Shown: one piece after another, positions 1 to 6,802 of the stretch
Position numbering within the stretch: position 1 is the first letter of the stretch
Layout of the letters: each line of letters starts with the position of its first letter
Notes under the pieces: generated by a model
Seen by the model: only the letters and a program-made list of their open reading frames with translations
Databases searched by the model: none
What the model was told of the DNA's origin: nothing
Translations under genes and position numbers: made by a program
Source: a bacterium
GTDB lineage: Bacteria; CBDUZB01; JAGLHV01
Length of the DNA stretch: 8,507 nt
Direction of reading: 5' to 3'
Assembly (NCBI GenBank): GCA_023132075.1
Contig: JAGLYT010000054.1
Span: 1 to 8,507, forward strand

Positions 1-185
1 CGTTCAAAACACATTTTACCTTTATGTTTTTAGTTTGTAGTTGCTCTATGAACTTGTACTGAGTTTAATCGAAGTATGGATCTGTTTTTTGTCTTTTGTT
101 TTGAATTTGAAGTTGGTAATTGGTAGTTTGAAAAAAATAGTCCGTAGACAAAAGACAACAGAATGTTCTTGAAGGAATAAATAAG
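1..185. other. gene-free stretch with degenerate repeat-like sequence
   Basis: No convincing coding sequence was found here on either strand. Positions 50-80 (core CTTGTACTGAG, then TCGAAGTAT) look like a worn copy of the widespread short repeat of the form CTTGT-CTGAG-CTTGTCGAAG found scattered in many bacterial genomes; that match is from memory and imperfect. An 11-base inverted repeat, TTGTCTTTTGT at 89-99 and ACAAAAGACAA at 148-158, could form a hairpin with a 48-base loop. Between them lies low-complexity T/G-rich sequence. I see no function for it beyond spacer. Confidence 0.35.
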
Positions 186-215
186 TTGACAGGCAAAGAA
201 CAATTAATCAATAAT
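186..215 (+). promoter_or_regulatory. predicted sigma-70 promoter upstream of yajQ
   Basis: TTGACA at 186-191 matches the -35 consensus in all six positions. AATAAT at 210-215 matches the -10 consensus in five of six, and the spacer is 18 bases. Transcription would start near 222 and leave a leader of about 140 bases before the yajQ ATG at 361. An AT-rich hairpin at 288-314 would lie inside that leader. The call rests on sequence match alone. Confidence 0.5.
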
Positions 216-287
216 AGGTGGAAGAGCTAAAAAGTCAATAGAATGATACGGAAAATAGTTATAGATGGAGTAAAAGAGGGATAAGGG

Positions 288-322
288 AAAAAATAGGATG
301 TGTTCCTATTTTTTAGTTTTTT
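288..322 (+). terminator. AT-rich hairpin followed by T-rich run in the yajQ leader
   Basis: AAAAAATAGGA at 288-298 pairs perfectly with TCCTATTTTTT at 304-314: an 11-bp stem, a 5-base loop, and a further T run at 317-322. The shape is that of a weak, bidirectional intrinsic terminator. It lies between the predicted promoter (186-215) and yajQ. It could therefore end a transcript from a gene left of the window, or act as an attenuator in the yajQ leader. The stem has only three G-C pairs, so its efficiency is doubtful. Confidence 0.4.
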
Positions 323-360
323 GGTTTTTAATAATTTTTTTAAAAAAAAGGAGATAAAAT

Positions 361-855
361 ATGGCCAAGTTTTCTTTTGATATTGTTTCGGAAGTTGATT
401 TACAGGAAATGGATAATGCTATAAATCAAGCTAAGAAAGAATTAGCTCAACGGTATGATTTTAAGAATAGTAAATCTTCCATTGATTATGACCGTAAGGA
501 AAAGAAAGTAGTTTTAGTTGCAGATGATGATTATAAATTAAAAGCTTTAAAAAGTATATTCGTTTCCCGGGTTGTTGGAAGGGGAATTTCTCCGAAAGCA
601 CTTGATTTTAAAACTCCTGATAAGGCATTTGAGGGAACTTTGCGTCAAAGTGTGGAAATATCGATAGGTATTTCCAAAGAAAAAGCAAAAGAATTGGTAA
701 AAATTATTAAAGATTTAAAATTGAAGGTGCAGACACAGATTGAAGATGACAAGTTGCGTGTTTCTTCACAAAAAAAGGATGATTTGCAAGTGGTTATTAC
801 TCACTTGAAAGAAATTGATTTTCCCTTAGCACTAAATTTTTGTAATTATCGCTAA
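361..855 (+). CDS. yajQ: YajQ family cyclic-di-GMP-binding protein
   Basis: This 164-residue protein is a full-length YajQ (UPF0234) homologue; the E. coli protein is about 163 residues. The N-terminus FSFDIVSEVD (residues 4-13), RYDFKN (31-36) and the block KDLKLKVQTQIEDDKLRVSS (117-136) with following KKDDLQ are family hallmarks. YajQ proteins are soluble and have two ferredoxin-like domains. In Xanthomonas and Pseudomonas a member binds cyclic di-GMP and acts with a transcription factor, and other members have been reported to bind nucleic acid or tRNA; which role applies here is unknown. The ATG has a strong AAGGAG site (348-353) seven bases upstream. The gene looks monocistronic, since what follows is a gene remnant. 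A weak imperfect hairpin at 863-893 (TATCC/GGATA plus AAAG/CTTT) may mark its 3' end. Confidence 0.95.
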   Translation: MAKFSFDIVSEVDLQEMDNAINQAKKELAQRYDFKNSKSSIDYDRKEKKVVLVADDDYKLKALKSIFVSRVVGRGISPKALDFKTPDKAFEGTLRQSVEISIGISKEKAKELVKIIKDLKLKVQTQIEDDKLRVSSQKKDDLQVVITHLKEIDFPLALNFCNYR

Positions 856-932
856 CAGATGTAAAGTTTATCCGAAGCATTAAGGATACCTTTGAGGAGT
901 TTTTCAATAATTTCTTTATAAATCAGTAGTAG

Positions 933-1073
933 AACAATAAGAGTATTATAGAAAGCATTTTTGCTGCAGGAGATGTGACCAATGTGCCGGAAAAACAAAT
1001 TATCATTGCTTGCGGAGAAGGAGCCAAAGCCTGTTTAACTGTTTTTAAGTATTTATCTGCCCGTAAATTTTAG
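933..1073 (+). pseudogene. C-terminal remnant of a thioredoxin reductase / AhpF-like flavoprotein
   Basis: Between two stop codons this frame reads [15 protein letters not shown], then TN, then [16 protein letters not shown] and a short tail ending SARKF. FAAGDV is the second FAD-binding motif of the thioredoxin reductase/AhpF family, and [13 protein letters not shown] with the next residues is the conserved C-terminal FAD-contacting helix. Only about 45 residues remain of a protein normally above 300. Stops at 927-932 and the lack of recognisable sequence further left show the rest is lost. No good start or ribosome binding site precedes it. The TAG stop (1071-1073) touches the ribosome binding site of the permease at 1082, so the reductase probably once headed that operon. 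Independent survival as a small protein is possible but unlikely. Confidence 0.8.
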
Positions 1074-1081
1074 AGGAAAGT

Positions 1082-2152
1082 ATGAAAATTATTTTAAACA
1101 TTATTAAAGAAGCATATTTTTTATTGAACCAAATGTCGGTATATCTGGTTTTTGGTTTTTTATTTGCCGGAATTTTACATATTTTTATACAAGAAGAAAT
1201 AATTGCCGAACATCTGGGTAAAAATAATTTTATGTCGGTAATAAAAGCTTCGTTATTTGGCATTCCTTTACCGCTTTGCTCCTGCGGGGTAATTCCTGCA
1301 GCATTGTCCCTGCACAAAAGCGGAGCAAGCAGGGGGGCGGTACTTTCTTTTTTGATTTCTACTCCTACCACCGGAATTGATTCTATTTTTGCTACCTATG
1401 CTTTTCTAGGCGGAGTTTTTACTGTGTATCGGGTATTGGCTTCTTTTGTCATTGCCGTATTTGCCGGGGTATTGGCCAATTTATTTTTAAAAAAAGAAGA
1501 GCCTCCTTTTAATTCCGTTGATAACAAACATAAGTGCAAACTTTGTAGTAATAATGAGCATTCCCCGGTAAAACATAATGTTTCGGATAAAATTAAAGGT
1601 GTTTTTACTTATGCCTTTGGCGATCTTTTAGGGGATGTTAGTAAATGGCTGCTAATCGGTATTTTGATTGGCGGAATAATATCATATCTTATTCCGGAAA
1701 CATTGGTTATGCGTTATCTTGGTTCGGGATGGCAGTCGATATTTATTATGCTTTTGGTAGGAATACCAATGTATGTATGCTCTTCGGGTTCCTTACCTAT
1801 AGCAGCCGCTTTAATCTTAAAAGGGATGAATCCCGGAGCAGCCTTTGTTTTTCTTTTAGCCGGTCCGGCTACAAATTCAGTAGCTCTTACCGTTATTTTT
1901 AATCAGTTCGGAAAAAAAACTGTTTTTATTTTTTTAGCTTCAATTATCGGATGCGGGCTGGGGTTGGGTTTTTTATTAAATTATCTATGGGGATTTTTAA
2001 ATATTGATATTACCCGGCTGATAGTTCATCATACTACAATAATTCCTTCCTGGATGAGTATGCTTGCCAGTATTCTTTTATTATCAGGTATTTTGTTAAA
2101 CATCATTAAAAACAAAAAGGCAGTTCCGATGCGGGATTGGAAGGGGATTTAA
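1082..2152 (+). CDS. SO_0444-family Cu/Zn efflux permease
   Basis: This 356-residue polytopic inner-membrane protein belongs to the DUF318/ArsP-like permease superfamily, in the branch annotated as SO_0444-family Cu/Zn efflux transporter. The signature LPLCSCGVIPAA lies at residues 63-74. A related half-repeat, PMYVCSSGSLPIAAA, lies at 229-243, consistent with an internally duplicated fold. About eight hydrophobic segments are visible, near residues 12-37, 55-75, 85-108, 113-136, 187-206, 216-240, 252-275 and 280-304, plus a last one at 324-342. A cytoplasmic-type loop holds a CxxC pair (C152, C155) with H150 and H160, a plausible metal-binding site. GAGGAAAG lies directly before the ATG. The next gene starts nine bases after the stop, so the two are probably co-transcribed. 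Metal specificity cannot be read from the sequence. Confidence 0.85.
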   Translation: MKIILNIIKEAYFLLNQMSVYLVFGFLFAGILHIFIQEEIIAEHLGKNNFMSVIKASLFGIPLPLCSCGVIPAALSLHKSGASRGAVLSFLISTPTTGIDSIFATYAFLGGVFTVYRVLASFVIAVFAGVLANLFLKKEEPPFNSVDNKHKCKLCSNNEHSPVKHNVSDKIKGVFTYAFGDLLGDVSKWLLIGILIGGIISYLIPETLVMRYLGSGWQSIFIMLLVGIPMYVCSSGSLPIAAALILKGMNPGAAFVFLLAGPATNSVALTVIFNQFGKKTVFIFLASIIGCGLGLGFLLNYLWGFLNIDITRLIVHHTTIIPSWMSMLASILLLSGILLNIIKNKKAVPMRDWKGI

Positions 2153-2161
2153 GGAGAAGAA

Positions 2162-2905
2162 ATGAAACGTTTTTTTAATTGGCAAGTTGTTTTAGGTTTC
2201 GTTTTAGTGATATTATCCACAGCAGCTTATTTTATTCATTATTTAATTTTCAGGAATGCTCATCATATTTTTATCTATTTGGTGGGGGATGTTGCTTTTG
2301 TTTTCCTGGAAGTTTTACTGGTCTCTATGATTATTCACGGAATACTTGTTTATAGAGAAAAACAAGTGATGTTAAAAAAGCTCAATATGGTAATCGGTGT
2401 TTTTTTTAGTGAAATAGGAACCATATTACTTAAAAAATTTTCCGATTTTGATTTGGAATCTTTTAAAATCACTAAAAAGCTTGTTGTTACTAATAATTGG
2501 TCTAATCAAGAATTTTTAAAAGTGCATAAATATCTCAAGGAACATACCAGTAATATCGATACTAAAAAAGGAGAATTAGAAGAAATAAAAAAAATTTTGT
2601 TAGAAAAAAGGAATTTTTTACTTAATCTGTTGCAAAACCCCAATTTGTTAGAACATGATTCTTTTACTGACCTTCTTTTTGGAGTATTCCATTTAACCGA
2701 AGAGCTGGTTAAAAGAAAAGATTTCAATCACCTGCCCCAAACGGATTACAAACATCTTGCCGGGGATATTAAAAGAGCGTATCATTTGTTGATTTTTGAA
2801 TGGTTAAATTATATGAAATATTTAAAAGGCGATTATCCTTATCTTTTCTCTTTGGCTATACGAACAAATCCTTTTGATGATAAGGCTGCTATAGAAGTAA
2901 AATAA
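2162..2905 (+). CDS. conserved two-helix membrane protein of unknown function
   Basis: This 247-residue protein has two N-terminal transmembrane helices (about residues 8-30 and 36-64). A long, charged, mostly helical domain follows, including a likely coiled coil near 134-158. The C-terminal part contains LLEHDSFTDLLFGVFHLTEE (162-181) and DYPYLFSLAIRTNPF (224-238). I recall similar blocks in conserved hypothetical membrane proteins of other bacteria, which suggests a real and complete family member, but I know no assigned function. The start has AAGGAGAAG just upstream and lies nine bases after the metal permease stop. Co-expression with that permease is therefore likely, and a role as accessory or regulatory subunit is an inference only. 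After the TAA the same frame stays open for 23 more codons (see separate entry). Confidence 0.75.
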   Translation: MKRFFNWQVVLGFVLVILSTAAYFIHYLIFRNAHHIFIYLVGDVAFVFLEVLLVSMIIHGILVYREKQVMLKKLNMVIGVFFSEIGTILLKKFSDFDLESFKITKKLVVTNNWSNQEFLKVHKYLKEHTSNIDTKKGELEEIKKILLEKRNFLLNLLQNPNLLEHDSFTDLLFGVFHLTEELVKRKDFNHLPQTDYKHLAGDIKRAYHLLIFEWLNYMKYLKGDYPYLFSLAIRTNPFDDKAAIEVK

Positions 2906-2977
2906 AAAGTGTACGGGATCGATTCTCATGCGGGTTTAATGGTAAGTGCTTCATTGATAAAACCGGAAGTAGAGTAA
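2906..2977 (+). other. in-frame open tail after the stop of the preceding gene
   Basis: Directly after the TAA at 2903-2905 the same frame continues for 23 sense codons (KVYGIDSHAGLMVSASLIKP, then EVE) before TAA at 2975-2977. The composition looks protein-like, but I cannot match it to a family. It may be a gene remnant, a readthrough tail, or chance; an open run of this length is not rare. The rest of the gap to 3072 holds a 12-codon ATG frame at 2984-3022, which is probably meaningless, and a small hairpin (ACAGC/GCTGT, near 3023-3036) before the helicase ribosome binding site. Confidence 0.2.
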
Positions 2978-3072
2978 TAAGTAATGAAAAAAGGGACTTC
3001 AAAGAGTAAAACAAATAAATGACAGCCGACCGCTGTTAAGTTAATTAAAATTCTAAGAGAGGTGTAATTACA

Positions 3073-4296
3073 ATGAAAGAATCAGAAAGATCAAACCCTT
3101 CCTTTTATGGAATGGGAATTGCTCCAAAGATACTTGGAGTGTTAGACAGGATGAAATTTACGGTGCCTACTCCGATTCAATATAAAACGATTCCCATTGC
3201 GTTGGAAGGACAGGATATTATTGGGGTCGCACAAACAGGGACAGGTAAAACGTTAGCCTTTGCCATACCTGTTATTCAGCGTCTTTCCCAGACAAAGGGG
3301 CGTTGTTTGGTTGTTGTGCCTACCAGGGAGCTTGCTCTTCAGGTTGACGAGACCTTTCGTAAGGTTGCTCCGCTACTTGGCATAAAAACGGTTGTTATAA
3401 TAGGCGGGGCATCCATGGGGGAACAGTTGAGGAAATTAAAGACTAATTGTCGTGTTATTATAGCGACACCCGGACGGCTTACTGATCACATGAACCAGCG
3501 TACAATCCATTTGTCGGATGTGGATATATTGGTTATCGACGAAGCAGACCGTATGCTGGATATGGGTTTCCTGCCGGATATAAAGCGTATTATTAAGGTT
3601 ATTCCGATTAAAAGGCAGACAATGCTTTTTTCGGCGACGATACCGCAAGAAATTGTAAAAATAGCAGCGGTATATATGAAACTTCCTGTTCATATTGAAG
3701 TTGCCCCGTCCGGAACTACGGCGGAACACGTTATTCAGGAATTATTTGTTGTCAAAAGAATTGAAAAAAAACAATTATTGGCTAAAATACTTGAGCAGTA
3801 TTATGGCCCGGTGTTGATTTTTTCCCGCACAAGGAGAGGAGCTCAAAATATCAGACGGGCTGTCCATAAAATGGGACACAAGACCGCAGAAATTCATTCT
3901 GACCGTTCGCTTGCACAGCGGAAGGAAGCACTCAATGGATTTAAGATAGGGAAATATAACGTGCTTGTGGCAACTGATATCGCGGCCAGAGGGATAGATG
4001 TTACCGGTATAGAACTAGTCATTAATTACGATCTCCCGGATGATATTGAGCAATATGTACACCGTATAGGAAGGACAGGGCGAGCAGGAGAAAAAGGACG
4101 TGCCATTTCTTTTGCGACGCCGGAGCAAGGAAAGGATGTGCGTAATATCGAAAAACTTATTAAGTTAACCTTGTCTGTATCGGATCATCCTGACTTTCCG
4201 CGTCAAAAGTTTGTTGAAGAGCCAAAAAGCCGGTTCAAACCCCGCAGTTTCGGCAAGAAACAGGGACGGACACGGACTTGGGGGAAAAGAAGATGA
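3073..4296 (+). CDS. DEAD-box ATP-dependent RNA helicase, RhlE-like
   Basis: This 407-residue protein has the complete DEAD-box core. The Q motif ends in PTPIQ (32-36). Walker A is AQTGTGKT (53-60), Ia is PTRELALQ (83-90), Ib is TPGRL (132-136) and the DEAD box is IDEADRMLDMGF (155-166). Motif III is SAT (187-189), IV is LIFSRTRR (248-255), V is ATDIAARGIDV (300-310) and VI is HRIGRTGRAG (330-339). A short basic tail (about 384-407, rich in K, R and G) replaces the longer C-terminal extensions of DeaD or DbpA, which points to the RhlE group. Such enzymes unwind short RNA duplexes in ribosome assembly or RNA decay, often during cold growth. The ATG is preceded by AGAGAGGTG. No partner gene is close. 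It ends in TGA, showing that TGA is a normal stop codon here. Confidence 0.93.
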   Translation: MKESERSNPSFYGMGIAPKILGVLDRMKFTVPTPIQYKTIPIALEGQDIIGVAQTGTGKTLAFAIPVIQRLSQTKGRCLVVVPTRELALQVDETFRKVAPLLGIKTVVIIGGASMGEQLRKLKTNCRVIIATPGRLTDHMNQRTIHLSDVDILVIDEADRMLDMGFLPDIKRIIKVIPIKRQTMLFSATIPQEIVKIAAVYMKLPVHIEVAPSGTTAEHVIQELFVVKRIEKKQLLAKILEQYYGPVLIFSRTRRGAQNIRRAVHKMGHKTAEIHSDRSLAQRKEALNGFKIGKYNVLVATDIAARGIDVTGIELVINYDLPDDIEQYVHRIGRTGRAGEKGRAISFATPEQGKDVRNIEKLIKLTLSVSDHPDFPRQKFVEEPKSRFKPRSFGKKQGRTRTWGKRR

Positions 4297-4384
4297 TAAG
4301 GGGAATGTTGAATTGAAATAAGCTGCCGGGTTTTGCCCGCATGTTGTTAATTGACATTATCACAAAATATTAAAGGAGGCAGGT

Positions 4385-5482
4385 GTGACACGAGTTTATA
4401 ATTTTAGTGCCGGTCCGGCGATTTTACCGGAAGAGGTTTTACAAAAAGCGGCTCAGGAGATGTTGGATTATAAAGGTTCAGGGATGTCTGTGATGGAGAT
4501 GTCTCATCGGGGGAAAGAATTTAAACAAATTATTGAAGCTGCGGAGGCGAATTTAAGAGACCTGATGAATATTCCCGAAAATTATAAGGTTTTGTTTCTT
4601 CAGGGTGGTGCGTCTTTACAGTTTGCCATGGTCCCGTTAAATTTAATGAGAAAAAGTAAAAAGGCTGATTTTGTTCATACGGGACAGTGGACGAAAAAGG
4701 CGATAGCGGAAGCTAAAAAATTTGGTGAAATAAACATTGTCGCCAGTTCCGAGGGGGATAATTTTACCTGCATTCCTGAACTGGATCCGGCAACGTTTTC
4801 AAAGGATGCGGATTATTTTCATATTGCAACCAATAATACTATATACGGAACGGCATATAACGATATTCCTCAAACAGGGGATGTTCCCCTTGTTGCAGAT
4901 ATGTCTTCCAATATTTTGTCGGAGCCGATTGATGTATCTAAATTTGGGGTAATATTTGCGGGTGCTCAGAAAAATATCGGTCCGGCGGGAGTGACTATAG
5001 TCATTATTCGGGAAGATCTTGTTGGCGGAGCCGCCGAGGATGTCCCATCGCTTTTGAATTATCAAACTCAGGTTGACAATGGCTCTCTATACAATACGCC
5101 GCCGTGTTATTCGATTTATATAGCCGGATTAGTTTTTGAATGGATTAAACAGAACGGTGGATTAATTGGTATGCAAAAGAGTAATAAGGAAAAAGCTCAA
5201 ATTTTGTATGATTATTTGGATTGTTCAACCCTTTTCAGTAGTCCTGTCCAAAAGACGAGTCGCTCAATGATGAATGTTCCTTTTGTAACCGGAAACAAAG
5301 AGCTTGATGCGGAATTTATTGAGCAGAGTTCTCAACGCGGATTGAAGACTTTAAAAGGGCACCGGACAATAGGAGGAATGCGGGCAAGTATTTATAATGC
5401 AATGCCGATAGCAGGGGTTAAGGCTCTTGTTTCGTTTATGAAAGAATTTGAAACTAATAAAGGAGGAGGCAATAATGTATAA
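4385..5482 (+). CDS. serC: phosphoserine aminotransferase
   Basis: SerC converts 3-phosphohydroxypyruvate and glutamate to 3-phosphoserine and 2-oxoglutarate (second step of the phosphorylated serine pathway); in many bacteria it also acts in vitamin B6 synthesis. The 365-residue protein is full length. YNFSAGPAILP (5-15), GSGMSVMEMSHRGKEF (31-46) and GGASLQF (74-80) are family motifs. K196 in GAQKNIGPAGV is the PLP-binding lysine, and GGMRASIYNAMP (330-341) is the conserved C-terminal substrate-binding block. The start is GTG, chosen because the protein begins at the expected family position and AAAGGAGG (4372-4379) lies five bases upstream. A small GC hairpin (4327-4339) without a T run and a TTGACATTA motif (4351-4359) lie in the gap behind the helicase. 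The 3' end overlaps serA by eight bases. Confidence 0.97.
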   Translation: MTRVYNFSAGPAILPEEVLQKAAQEMLDYKGSGMSVMEMSHRGKEFKQIIEAAEANLRDLMNIPENYKVLFLQGGASLQFAMVPLNLMRKSKKADFVHTGQWTKKAIAEAKKFGEINIVASSEGDNFTCIPELDPATFSKDADYFHIATNNTIYGTAYNDIPQTGDVPLVADMSSNILSEPIDVSKFGVIFAGAQKNIGPAGVTIVIIREDLVGGAAEDVPSLLNYQTQVDNGSLYNTPPCYSIYIAGLVFEWIKQNGGLIGMQKSNKEKAQILYDYLDCSTLFSSPVQKTSRSMMNVPFVTGNKELDAEFIEQSSQRGLKTLKGHRTIGGMRASIYNAMPIAGVKALVSFMKEFETNKGGGNNV

Positions 5483-6650
5483 AATTTTAAAACTCGATAA
5501 GATTTCAGCAGACGGTTTGGCTATTTTTCCTTTGGATCGATATGAAATCGGGACAGAAACTGTAAATCCTGATGCAATAGTGATCCGAAGCTCTAATATG
5601 TGCGATATGGATTTACCGGAGTCATTACTATCCGTGGGACGGGCTGGTGCAGGGGTGAATAATATTCCTGTTTCACGGTGTTCAGAGAAAGGGATTGTCG
5701 TTTTTAATACCCCGGGGGCGAATGCCAACGCGGTTAAGGAGATGGCTATAACCGGTTTGTTTTTGGCGTCCCGGGATATTGCAGGGGGGATTGGTTTCTC
5801 ACAATCTCTTAAAGGAAAAGGGGATGAAGTTCCTGCTCTCGTTGAAGGGAATAAAAAAAAGTTTGCAGGGCAGGAGATCAAGGGAAAAACTCTTGGCGTG
5901 ATTGGGCTTGGAAAGATTGGTGTAATGGTTGCCAACAGTGCTATTGATTTAGGGATGCGTGTAATCGGATATGACCCGTTTCTTTCAGTAGAATCAGCGT
6001 GGGGATTATCCAGGGATGTTCAGCGCGCGGACAGGATGGATGCGTTGATAAGTGCTGCTGACTATATTTCGGTACATACTCCTTTAACGGATAAAACCAG
6101 CGGGATGATTAATGCCAAAAAATTTGCTCTTATGAAAAAAGGAGTGCGTCTTTTTAATTTTTCACGGGGAGGAATTGTTAACAATGACGACTTGCGGGCG
6201 GCTATTAATAATGGGACGGTTTGGCGTTATGTAACGGATTTTCCTGATGATGAATTGCTTAATATGGAAAATGTTATTGCGATTCCGCACTTAGGTGCGT
6301 CAACTCAAGAAGCTGAAAAGAATTGTGCCGTTATGGTTGCTGAACAGATTAGGGATTTTATCGAGAATGGAAATATCAGGAATTCGGTAAATTGCCCGGA
6401 TAGTAAGTTGGTGACAAATTCCGATTTTCGCCTGGTGATTATGAATAAAAATATTCCCAATATGGTCGGGCAGATTTCCACAATTCTTGCGACAGCCAAT
6501 ATTAACATCGTTGAGATGTTAAATAAAAGTAAAGGGGATTACGCTTACAATATTATTGATATTTCTACTATGCCGGATGAGAAGACATTAAAGGCGATGT
6601 ATAGTATTAAAGGTGTTGTGAAGGTCAGGGCTTTGCGTATAAAAAAATAA
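5475..6650 (+). CDS. serA: D-3-phosphoglycerate dehydrogenase, short ACT-domain type
   Basis: SerA oxidises 3-phosphoglycerate to 3-phosphohydroxypyruvate with NAD, the substrate of the SerC encoded just upstream. From the ATG at 5475 the protein has 391 residues. That start is preferred over the in-frame ATG at 5448 because AAAGGAGGAGG (5460-5470) lies four bases before it and MYKILKLDKI fits the family N-terminus. The dehydrogenase core has the Rossmann motif GLGKIG (144-149) with D167 placed to bind the NAD ribose. The catalytic set is R231 in SRGGIVN, E260 and H272 in PHLGAS. A C-terminal ACT domain (about 318-391) includes NKNIPNMVGQIS, so feedback control by serine is plausible. The long intervening domain of the larger SerA types is absent. 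The 8-base overlap with serC implies translational coupling; the ribosome binding site is inside the serC reading frame. Confidence 0.95.
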   Translation: MYKILKLDKISADGLAIFPLDRYEIGTETVNPDAIVIRSSNMCDMDLPESLLSVGRAGAGVNNIPVSRCSEKGIVVFNTPGANANAVKEMAITGLFLASRDIAGGIGFSQSLKGKGDEVPALVEGNKKKFAGQEIKGKTLGVIGLGKIGVMVANSAIDLGMRVIGYDPFLSVESAWGLSRDVQRADRMDALISAADYISVHTPLTDKTSGMINAKKFALMKKGVRLFNFSRGGIVNNDDLRAAINNGTVWRYVTDFPDDELLNMENVIAIPHLGASTQEAEKNCAVMVAEQIRDFIENGNIRNSVNCPDSKLVTNSDFRLVIMNKNIPNMVGQISTILATANINIVEMLNKSKGDYAYNIIDISTMPDEKTLKAMYSIKGVVKVRALRIKK

Positions 6651-6702
6651 TTCAGAAGGAAAAAAGAACATAGGGATAGTAATCCGCGACAGAATTTTAG
6701 AT

Positions 6703-6768
6703 TATACGGGATGTTGCTTGAAGTAATAAAAAAATAATTAGTTACTAAAGTATGCAACGTTCCGTATA
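6703..6768. repeat. 15-bp-stem inverted repeat downstream of serA
   Basis: TATACGGGATGTTGC (6703-6717) pairs along its whole length with GCAACGTTCCGTATA (6754-6768): thirteen Watson-Crick pairs and two G-U pairs. Inside the 36-base loop AGTAA (6722-6726) can pair with TTACT (6742-6746), making a two-tier hairpin. No U run follows, so it is not a standard intrinsic terminator. It could protect the 3' end of the serC-serA transcript, act as a Rho-related or processing structure, or be a small palindromic insertion. No ORF lies within it. Confidence 0.6.
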
Positions 6769-6802
6769 TTGTCCTTACTTGAAGAAGTGCAGGGGGGGAT
6801 AA

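Noticed and set aside
89-158. Inverted repeat TTGTCTTTTGT/ACAAAAGACAA as a mobile-element end
   Set aside because: It is low-complexity, short, and has no coding or duplication around it; it is noted only as spacer structure.
1045-1371. 108-codon - strand frame over the start of the metal permease
   Set aside because: It is antisense to a strongly conserved coding region and shows no protein-like motifs.
2984-3022. 12-codon ATG frame (MKKGTSKSKTNK) before the helicase
   Set aside because: It is too short, has no clear ribosome binding site and has lysine-rich content typical of AT-rich spacer.
3023-3036. ACAGC/GCTGT hairpin in the helicase leader as a cold-shock RNA thermosensor
   Set aside because: A single 5-bp stem does not cover the ribosome binding site, so there is no support for a sensor.
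4325-4340. GC hairpin CGGG/CCCG between helicase and serC as an intrinsic terminator
   Set aside because: The stem has only four pairs and no T run follows; it is mentioned with serC but not called as a terminator.
5351-5935. 194-codon open frame on the - strand across the serC/serA junction
   Set aside because: It lies wholly antisense to two well-supported genes, has low-complexity Ser/Pro/Ile-rich content and no ribosome binding site.
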